A DNA stretch of 64,000 nucleotides. Source: Calothrix brevissima NIES-22 (GTDB taxonomy: Bacteria; Cyanobacteriota; Cyanobacteriia; Cyanobacteriales; Nostocaceae). The notes under the pieces are model-generated. The model was not told the origin of the DNA. It did not search any database and saw only the letters and a program-made list of their open reading frames with translations. The DNA lies in NCBI RefSeq assembly GCF_002367995.1, contig NZ_AP018207.1:4277083-4341082 (forward strand), written 5' to 3'. The translations under genes were made by a program, and so were the position numbers. Each line of letters opens with the position of its first letter. Position 1 is the first letter of the stretch. Below are positions 57,964 through 64,000 of the stretch, piece after piece.

Positions 57964-58923
57964 ATGGAGTTAACAAGGCAATTTAAAGAGATTGTAACTA
58001 AAAATATTGCTGAACTTTTTAGTGAATATAAAATAATTTATAGAACCTACTATCACTGGCTTGATAAAAAAGATATTAATGGAATTATTATTATTATTTC
58101 TAATATTATTAGAATCACTATTGTAAATTCTTTTTTAGCTAGAAAGACAATTCTTTTTTATCCAGACAAGCCTTATCCAGGGACAGTAATATATAAAATA
58201 TGTCTTCATTTAGGGTACTCTATAAGCAATGACCCTACTAAAAAATTTGATTTAGCTTTTAAATGGCAGGATTCAACGTTTTCACAACCAGATAATTTTT
58301 TACAAAAACTAGCCACTCGGACTGAAGTTTTAAATATTAATTGCAATGATATTAGCAAAAATCATGTCGATAAAATATTTCAGGACATTTTTGGCTATAG
58401 TTCTCTAGTTGATCCTTTCAAATTTAGAGGGAAAATAGTTCGGAAATCTAACATTAATGCTACACATGATGGAAAGATTATAGATGCTCCGTTAGAAGAA
58501 ACTGAAAGTGGATACATATATCAAAAATTAATTCATAACGAAGTAGATGAAAACTTTGTACAGGATATAAGAGTAACTATTTTTAAGGATAAAATTACTT
58601 ATTTAGCCCTTAAATACAGACCTATTCAAAATCGTTTTAATATCAAAAGTTATGCTAAAATCTCTGAGCCAGAAGAGATATTTACTCAGGAAGAAATTAC
58701 AAAAATAATTAATTTTGCTATTACAATAGGTCTGGATTATGGCGATTTAGATATTCTCAGAGATAGGGAAGATAATAAAATCTATATCATTGATGCTAAT
58801 AATACACCTTGGGGACTGAATTCAGATCATATGTCGAAAAGGTTAGAAAAAATAGCACTAAATAAATTAAGCAAATCATTTAAGATGATATTTATAGATT
58901 CAAAAACTAATGCTTGTGCATAA
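57964..58923 (+). CDS. ATP-grasp-like protein of unknown role at the end of the hps row
   Basis: 319 residues, cytosolic apart from a hydrophobic stretch near 40-60 (INGIIIIISNIIRITIV) that may be membrane-associated. The C-terminal third reads like an ATP-grasp fold: QKLIHNE and DIRVTIFKDKITYLALKYRP, then LDYGDLDILRDREDNKIYIIDANNTPWG (residues about 257-284), whose acidic and Asn residues resemble the Mg-ATP site of ATP-grasp ligases. Such enzymes join an acid to an amine or thiol. It is strikingly AT-rich compared with hpsA and suggests later acquisition. Not part of the hps set known to me. Confidence 0.65.
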   Translation: MELTRQFKEIVTKNIAELFSEYKIIYRTYYHWLDKKDINGIIIIISNIIRITIVNSFLARKTILFYPDKPYPGTVIYKICLHLGYSISNDPTKKFDLAFKWQDSTFSQPDNFLQKLATRTEVLNINCNDISKNHVDKIFQDIFGYSSLVDPFKFRGKIVRKSNINATHDGKIIDAPLEETESGYIYQKLIHNEVDENFVQDIRVTIFKDKITYLALKYRPIQNRFNIKSYAKISEPEEIFTQEEITKIINFAITIGLDYGDLDILRDREDNKIYIIDANNTPWGLNSDHMSKRLEKIALNKLSKSFKMIFIDSKTNACA

Positions 58924-59406
58924 GTTTTTATTGATAGTATTAAGCATCAGCCTTTAGGCATTTAAATTGTATATTTTGCACTGAGGTTGTCAAAAGTCCA
59001 GAGTCCAGAGTCAAAGGCTTGATCTCTATTTTGTCACTCTCAAAAAACAATAATCAGAGCTAAATTCGGAAATTTTGATTTAATCAAGCATTGAGAGGAT
59101 GTTTGACTGACTCATTCCTCCGCAAATGGTATAACTTTTCATGATAGCATTCCCAGTCTGGGACTGGGAACGAGAGAATCTCTCACAGCTGTATCTAAAA
59201 GAAATTTCGCGCTAAGTTTACACCGATGGTATTGCTATGCGCCTACGAAAAATCTATATGTATCAAGATTTTCGTGAATTGCGATCGCCAGGGGAAATGT
59301 TTGCTATTTTCCCCCGAACCTCCCCATGAGAAAAAATTTCTCTGGCAACAGTACTGAGGAGGTAATGAGAGGATAAAATATGTAGCGGTTTTGCGGGAAA
59401 TCGCGA
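58924..59406. other. Gap between the ATP-grasp-like gene and rpmB
   Basis: It contains a perfect 9-bp stem TTCCCAGTC / GACTGGGAA at 59150-59170 followed by GAGAGAATCTCTC, a word common in cyanobacterial spacers. There is also a CCAGAGTC-type repeat near 58995. It could end the hps transcript, but no T run follows. Confidence 0.45.
59150..59170. repeat. TTCCCAGTC hairpin repeat
   Basis: Perfect 9-bp stem with a 3-base loop. This word recurs widely in cyanobacterial genomes as far as I recall; only one copy is seen here. Confidence 0.55.
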
Positions 59407-59643
59407 TTAGTAATGATTGAGGTTAATTCCAGCTTCTTTAGCCATTGCTTCTATACCTTTGATTTCTAAGGTTTTAATTGCTTTGGTAGATAGCTTGAGT
59501 TTAACCCAGCGATTTCCGCTTGGCCACCAAACGCGCTTGATTTGCAAGTTAGCTTGCTGAAGGCGTTTAGTACGGCGGTGGGAGTGGGAAATTGCAAAGG
59601 CGTTATTTGCCTTTTTACCTGTTAGTTCGCAGCGACGAGACAT
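59407..59643 (-). CDS. rpmB: 50S ribosomal protein L28
   Basis: 78 residues, full length for bacterial L28. Starts [27 protein letters not shown], with the conserved basic N-terminus and the [27 protein letters not shown] core. A structural protein of the large subunit. It stands alone on the minus strand between the hps region and htpG. Confidence 0.96.
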   Translation of the reverse strand: MSRRCELTGKKANNAFAISHSHRRTKRLQQANLQIKRVWWPSGNRWVKLKLSTKAIKTLEIKGIEAMAKEAGINLNHY

Positions 59644-59818
59644 AGCCTGTTTCTCCAGATTGCTATTTCAATACAACCTTTCTATTCTAAGAGGTTTGTG
59701 ATGAAGATTTGGATCGGGAACTGAGAAAATAGATAAAATATCCCAATTATCAGGTTACCAGGATTGTTATCTTTCAGAACGGGAAACTCCCGCCCCGATA
59801 ATTTGCCATGATTGATGC

Positions 59819-59923
59819 TACAGCATATTTTAGGTAAATGAGGTACGCGCTTCGGGGCATGGCAGTGCCAATGCCCCTACAATCAATGATTATCTGTACC
59901 TCACCAACTTATAATTCGCTGTA
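59819..59923 (+). mobile_element. Family B miniature element, copy 3
   Basis: The left end TACAGCA (59819-59825) and right end CGCTGTA (59917-59923, one change) enclose the core GGTACGCGCTTCGGGGCATG. The element is 105 bp and lies just after the htpG stop codon. Confidence 0.75.
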
Positions 59924-59933
59924 AGAGATTTAC

Positions 59934-61922
59934 TTACTTACTTACCTGTTCTGTGAGTTTAGTAAGTACTTCGTTTGAGCGTTCGACAAAGGATTTCATA
60001 CCTTCAGCGTCAAATCCTTTTTGTGACATGAGGGCTAAATCGTAGACATGTTGGCAAATCATGTTTGCTAATTGGGCGCTGGGAGATAAGCCCTCACCTT
60101 GAATAATGCTACCTTGACTGAGATTAGCCAAATTTTGAATTAGGGGGTGTGCGGTATTTACCAACAAAATATGATCTTCGGGGAATTCTGTGGTTTGCTG
60201 CTGCATCATGGCGTTCATTTCCCGCAAACGACGCAGAATTTCTGGTAGCAATACCACTGCTGGTGGAGTTCCTTGGGGATTATCTGATTTTAAAGCTTCG
60301 GTACGGATATTGACTTTGGGTTTGTTGAGGGCTTTCTCAAATAGTTCTTTGATAACTTCACCTTTGGTTTTGTTGGTTGTCGGATCTACGATTTCCCCAG
60401 ATTTATCTTGATCCAACAGGGTATTATCTAAGTCGGAATCTACACGGGTAAATTTAACATCGTTATATTCCCGTTCCAAGAAGTTGATGAAATGGGTATC
60501 GATAAAGGAGTCCATAAATAGGACTTCTAAGCCTTGATTTTTATGTAATTCTACGTATGTAGCTTGGGTGGCTTCATCGGTACAGTAGAATACTTTGTTT
60601 TCGTGGCGTTCTTTGTTGCGTTCTAAGTACTCTTTGAGGGTGGTATAAGGTATGGTGGTGGCTAAATTATCTGTGCTAGATGTAGCTGGAGTCACATCTT
60701 GCCAAACATCGCCTTCAGCAGATTGTACTTCTACGGCGGGAGTATCCGCAGTTTTTTCAGCAATTTTGGCGGTAGTGCGGAAAATGATGATGTCTTCTAC
60801 TTGTTTTTTAAACTTGTCATCGTTGAGTACACCAAATTTAACAAAAGTGCCTAAATCTTTCCAAGCACTGATGTATTGTTCGCGGTTGTCGCGGTAAAGT
60901 TCTTTGAGGCGATCGCCTACTTTTTTGGCAATGTAGTCACCAATTTTGCGGACAGTGCGATCGCCTTGCAATGCACTTCGCGATACGTTTAGGGGAATAT
61001 CGGTACTATCAATTACCCCCCGCATAGGCATTAGGAACTGTGGGATAATTTCTTCACAGTTGTCACTGACAAACACTTGGTTACAAAATAACTTAATCTG
61101 ACCTTTTGTGACATCAACATCCGGCCTCATTTTGGGAAAATACAAAATCCCATTAATAATGAACGGATAATCGGTATTTAGATGTACCCAAAGTAATGGT
61201 TCTTCTTGAAACGGATAGAGATAGCGATAGAACTCTAAATAATCTTCTTTAGTGAGGTTATTTGGAGATTCTCGCCAAGGTGCTTTTTGTCTATTTAAGA
61301 CTTCACCATCCAGTTTGATGGGTACTGGCATGAAGTCGCAATAAGTCTTAACAAGATTTTTGATTCGTGATGATTCTAAATACTCTTCTTCTTCTGCTTG
61401 CAGGGTGAGGGTAATGGTAGTACCGCGAGTTGTTCGCGATGATTCATTTAAGGTGAATTCTGGGGAACCATCACAACTCCAGTGTACTGCTTCCGCGCCT
61501 TCTTGGTAGGAGAGGGTATCAATTTCGACTTTTTGCGCCACCATGAAGGAGGAGTAAAAACCTAGACCGAAGTGACCGATGATCGGTTGGTCTGATTTTC
61601 CTTCATATTTGTGAATAAATTCTTCCGCACTAGAGAAAGCAACCTGATTGATATATTTTTTTACTTCCTCTGTTGTCATGCCGATACCATTATCGGAGAT
61701 AGAGAGGGTTTTGTTGTTTTTGTCTATGGCTATTTCAATTTCTGGTTCGCCAATCTCTCCCGCATAGTCTCCGGCGCGGGATACCATTTTTAGCTTTTGA
61801 ATTGCGTCTACAGCGTTTGATACCAGTTCCCGCAGAAAGATTTGATGATCTGAGTACAGGGATTTCTTGATGATGGGAAAAATATTCTCAGTATGAATAC
61901 TGATAGTGCCTTGTTCTAGCAT
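59934..61922 (-). CDS. htpG: Chaperone HtpG (Hsp90)
   Basis: A 662-residue ATP-dependent chaperone; in cyanobacteria it is needed under heat, cold, light and oxidative stress. GHKL ATPase motifs in the N domain: ELVSNAVDAIQKL, DNGIGM, and GHFGLGFYSSFMV. Middle and C-terminal dimerisation domains are complete. It lacks the MEEVD tail, as expected for bacteria. No CIRCE operator (TTAGCACTC-N9-GAGTGCTAA) is visible in the 480 bp upstream. Start ATG 61922. Confidence 0.96.
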   Translation of the reverse strand: MLEQGTISIHTENIFPIIKKSLYSDHQIFLRELVSNAVDAIQKLKMVSRAGDYAGEIGEPEIEIAIDKNNKTLSISDNGIGMTTEEVKKYINQVAFSSAEEFIHKYEGKSDQPIIGHFGLGFYSSFMVAQKVEIDTLSYQEGAEAVHWSCDGSPEFTLNESSRTTRGTTITLTLQAEEEEYLESSRIKNLVKTYCDFMPVPIKLDGEVLNRQKAPWRESPNNLTKEDYLEFYRYLYPFQEEPLLWVHLNTDYPFIINGILYFPKMRPDVDVTKGQIKLFCNQVFVSDNCEEIIPQFLMPMRGVIDSTDIPLNVSRSALQGDRTVRKIGDYIAKKVGDRLKELYRDNREQYISAWKDLGTFVKFGVLNDDKFKKQVEDIIIFRTTAKIAEKTADTPAVEVQSAEGDVWQDVTPATSSTDNLATTIPYTTLKEYLERNKERHENKVFYCTDEATQATYVELHKNQGLEVLFMDSFIDTHFINFLEREYNDVKFTRVDSDLDNTLLDQDKSGEIVDPTTNKTKGEVIKELFEKALNKPKVNIRTEALKSDNPQGTPPAVVLLPEILRRLREMNAMMQQQTTEFPEDHILLVNTAHPLIQNLANLSQGSIIQGEGLSPSAQLANMICQHVYDLALMSQKGFDAEGMKSFVERSNEVLTKLTEQVSK

Positions 61923-62405
61923 GTTGGGTAATCTTCAATGCAAGGATCTAAATGATGAATATAGCAAATACACCTCACCCCTCTGCTTCTAAGAGCAATC
62001 CGGAAAATGGATCAGGGGATGATACCAATTAGGATTTTAAATGTATAACTTAGGCGATCGCTTTTTTTTTGAGCATTGTTTCCCCCATACTGAGATGCGG
62101 ATTTCCCTACCCTAGCGCAAGATATTCAAGTAGGTCGGCGTAATTAAAATACTGGTAAGGGTTGTCATTTGTCAGAGACGCGATTAATCGCGTCTGTACA
62201 TTTGTCATTGGTAAGGGGTTGAAGTCTATTTACGTTTCGTAATATAGTTTAGTGCCATTAATGATTTACTTAGTACTGCTTTGCATAAGTTCATAAATTT
62301 TTAAACGCAAAGGAACGCGGAGGTTAGCGCAAAGTTTCGCAGAGTATTTCCTAAGCTAATTTGCTATGAATTAATGAAATTGTGTACTTAGTATGATTTG
62401 TGTTG
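61923..62405. other. Gap upstream of htpG
   Basis: It contains a GACGCGAT palindrome copy (62174-62200), a lone ATACCAATT at about 62024, and a GCAAAGGAACGCGGAGG word near 62308 that is typical of cyanobacterial spacers. The htpG promoter should lie close to 61930-62050. Confidence 0.45.
62174..62200. repeat. AGACGCGAT palindrome, clean copy
   Basis: AGACGCGATTAATCGCGTCT at 62176-62195 is a perfect 20-bp palindrome, flanked by TTTGTC and GTACATTTGTC. Other copies are at 20068, 35129 and 41084. Confidence 0.65.
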
Positions 62406-63284
62406 TTAGTTAGCGATCGCCAAACTAGAAAATAACCACAGAATCCCCCCAGCTAGCAGGACACAGACAATTCCTGCTACACCAGCGAGAGGTTTTTTGT
62501 TTTTACCCGTAAACCATTCGGATACTTTACCTGTGTAGGTAATTAGCTCTGCTGTGTCTAAAGTAGCGATCGCCCATACCCAACCAGCATGTAATCCCCA
62601 AGCTATACCCAAATTACCGCCATCAACTAACCTCGCCAATACCAGTACCATCCCCATCAGCCAAAGTCCTGGGAGTTGGGGAATAGTTTCTTTCTGTTCC
62701 CAAACTAAATGCAGCAGGGCAAAAATGAGGCTAGAAATTACACCAGCTAACCAAATTGGGTATTGTTGAGTTAACTCTGTGATTAAGAAGCCGCGAAAAA
62801 TTAATTCTTCAATAGCACCTACTAATAAAGCTATCAAGGGAATTGGTAGTAAGTTGGCTAGTACTAACTTGTTATTTTCTGTTTGCCATTGGCACCAACC
62901 TAGCAAGAATTGTCCAGCAAACACGATAGCAAGGCTAATTACTCCCAAGCCAAAGCCAAAAAGTAAAGAAGTGAAAAGGGAAAGATTAGCAACCAAGCCA
63001 TAATTAGCGAAAGATCCTCCAGCGAGAGAATTCATCCCCCATAAAATTAGCGGTGCTAATAAATACAGGGGTATTAATAAGGGTAGCTTTTGCTCAGGTT
63101 GTAAACTTTTACCAGGTTTCCATTTAAGTGCGATCGCTATTACTACTGCTATTGGTAACCAACACAATACCCACAAGCTAAAAAAAGCCATCACCACAAC
63201 TAATACTGGTGTATCTTTGAGAAATACCAGTAAAGTGTCGGCTGATGGCTGCAACAATGTGATAAAAATAGGCACAAAAAACAC
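62406..63284 (-). CDS. CPBP family intramembrane glutamic protease
   Basis: 292 residues with about eight membrane helices. The CPBP (Abi/CAAX protease) motifs are EELIFRGFL (the EExxxR site), HLVWE and GLHAGWVWA, whose Glu and His residues form the catalytic or metal site. Members cleave prenylated or other membrane proteins, or act in stress and bacteriocin immunity. The role here is unknown. Start GTG 63284. The regulator gene calA lies 190 bp upstream on the same strand. Confidence 0.87.
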   Translation of the reverse strand: MFFVPIFITLLQPSADTLLVFLKDTPVLVVVMAFFSLWVLCWLPIAVVIAIALKWKPGKSLQPEQKLPLLIPLYLLAPLILWGMNSLAGGSFANYGLVANLSLFTSLLFGFGLGVISLAIVFAGQFLLGWCQWQTENNKLVLANLLPIPLIALLVGAIEELIFRGFLITELTQQYPIWLAGVISSLIFALLHLVWEQKETIPQLPGLWLMGMVLVLARLVDGGNLGIAWGLHAGWVWAIATLDTAELITYTGKVSEWFTGKNKKPLAGVAGIVCVLLAGGILWLFSSLAIAN

Positions 63285-63474
63285 GACTAACTTCTTGCAA
63301 CAATAGATTTCTTGATTTTAATCAAGACTCTAATAAAAGTAGTCACTTATGCAAGAGGTATAATCGTATTTTTTCCGATACGACAAGTTTTCCAACGACA
63401 GTTGTTAGTTTGTTGTGTTGCTAGAGATAAGTTATTCAGCATTAGCTTTAACCTATCCCTATCATCAAAACAAC

Positions 63475-63918
63475 TTAATCTTCGTCGTCTTCTAAATCTT
63501 CTTCGTCTAGATCGTCAACATCTAAATCTGCTGAGGTTAATTTTTTGTCACTTTCACCAAGTTGAATCAAGTGAATGTGCTTGTATCCTAAGCGGATTTC
63601 AAATTCATCACCTGGCTTTAAGCCCATTGCTTTGGTGTATGTAGCACCAATCACAATTTGACCATTTTGATGAACGCTAACTCGATATGTCGGTTCGCGA
63701 CCTCGGCCATCTTTGGGTGCTTCTGGGCTGAGAGGAATTCCTCTAGCAGATAGCAAAGCGTCATAAAAATCGGTGAGATTAACACGAACTTGATTATTCT
63801 TAGTGACCGTGTAATAGCCGCACTGCTTTGCTCGTTCTCGACGTGGTAAATTGGAAAGCTCTTTTACTTTAGCAAGCAATGCTTTTCCGGTTAATGGTGC
63901 GGTTGCAGTTTCAGTCAT
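63475..63918 (-). CDS. calA: cyAbrB / CalA-type transcriptional regulator
   Basis: 147 residues. I use ATG 63918 (MTETATAPL); a TTG at 63927 would add three residues. The N-terminal part (LTGKALLAKVKELSNLPRRERAKQCGYYTVTKNNQVRVNLTDFYDAL) is the cyanobacterial AbrB-specific region. The C-terminal part (REPTYRVSVHQNGQIVIGATYTKAMGLKPGDEFEIRLG) is the AbrB-like DNA-binding domain, followed by a very acidic tail. In Anabaena, CalA (cyAbrB1) controls genes including sodB and hydrogenase and is essential for viability. The N-terminus resembles cyAbrB1 more than cyAbrB2, but I cannot separate them with certainty. Confidence 0.87.
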   Translation of the reverse strand: MTETATAPLTGKALLAKVKELSNLPRRERAKQCGYYTVTKNNQVRVNLTDFYDALLSARGIPLSPEAPKDGRGREPTYRVSVHQNGQIVIGATYTKAMGLKPGDEFEIRLGYKHIHLIQLGESDKKLTSADLDVDDLDEEDLEDDED

Positions 63919-64000
63919 TATGCTCAAAATTTCCTTAATTTCTCCAAACTAACAAACGGTATCTTCTGCCAGAATTTAGCCTTTTAGCATCTGCACAGAG

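Noticed and set aside
59150-59185. Intrinsic terminator after the ATP-grasp-like gene
   Set aside because: The stem is good, but no T run follows on either strand; kept as a repeat hairpin only.
1-64000. tRNA, rRNA, tmRNA or other standard RNA genes
   Set aside because: I looked in the gaps for T-arm words such as GGTTCGAATCC and other conserved signatures and saw none; a covariance-model scan would settle it.

Overview
This window is chromosomal DNA from a filamentous, heterocyst-type cyanobacterium of the Nostocales (Nostoc/Calothrix/Tolypothrix-like). The evidence is the many GCGATCGC (HIP1) octamers and the abundant heptameric spacer repeats (CCCCATG, CAATAGT, AAAAGTC and AATTCGT types). 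Cyanobacterial genes also point this way: pxcA, a PsbP/CyanoP protein, a DevBCA-type exporter, cyAbrB/CalA, an HpsJ protein and a hormogonium polysaccharide (hps) cluster. No tRNA, rRNA or CRISPR array was recognised.

Layout. 1-9 kb: tail of an unrecognised gene, then a 2199-residue hybrid histidine kinase with a giant HAMP array, a 21-bp tandem-repeat region and a CheR methyltransferase. 9-12.2 kb: a two-gene ABC importer (double permease plus ATPase) without a binding protein. 12.5-16 kb: a REC-PAS-kinase-REC hybrid followed by 1.3 kb of nested and duplicated miniature elements. 16-20.7 kb: an Rpn-type nuclease/transposase, an aminotransferase, a TPR glycosyltransferase and a pentapeptide-repeat protein. 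21.8-28.2 kb: pxcA, an SDR, a CDF cation exporter, a 54-residue membrane protein, an FMN reductase, a HAD phosphatase and a conserved membrane-anchored protein. 28.4-32.1 kb: a devBCA-like exporter operon read leftward. 33-42 kb: maf, a PsbP-family gene, an IS200/IS605-type relic, a SpoIIE-type phosphatase, ftsY, nusB and a DUF502 gene.

42.6-58.9 kb is the most coherent system. Leftward lie two hpsE-type glycosyltransferases, a further GT2, a pseudopilin, a DUF2064 transferase, hpsJ and a WaaE-like GT2. Rightward and divergent lie hpsA, three pseudopilin genes (hpsB, hpsC, hpsD) and an ATP-grasp-like gene. In Nostoc the hps genes build and export the polysaccharide that hormogonia need for gliding, with pseudopilins linking export to a type IV pilus-like machine. 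The extra pseudopilin, the duplicated hpsE and the ATP-grasp-like gene are extensions I cannot place in the described pathway. 59-64 kb holds rpmB, htpG, a CPBP membrane protease and an AbrB-type regulator.

Intergenic DNA is unusually informative. I see at least four families of short inverted-terminus elements. One is inserted in another with a target duplication, two families share a core in opposite orientation, and one element lies inside a perfect 176-bp tandem duplication that includes the end of a kinase gene. Positions and repeat periods were read by eye; family names rest on motif recognition, not searches.
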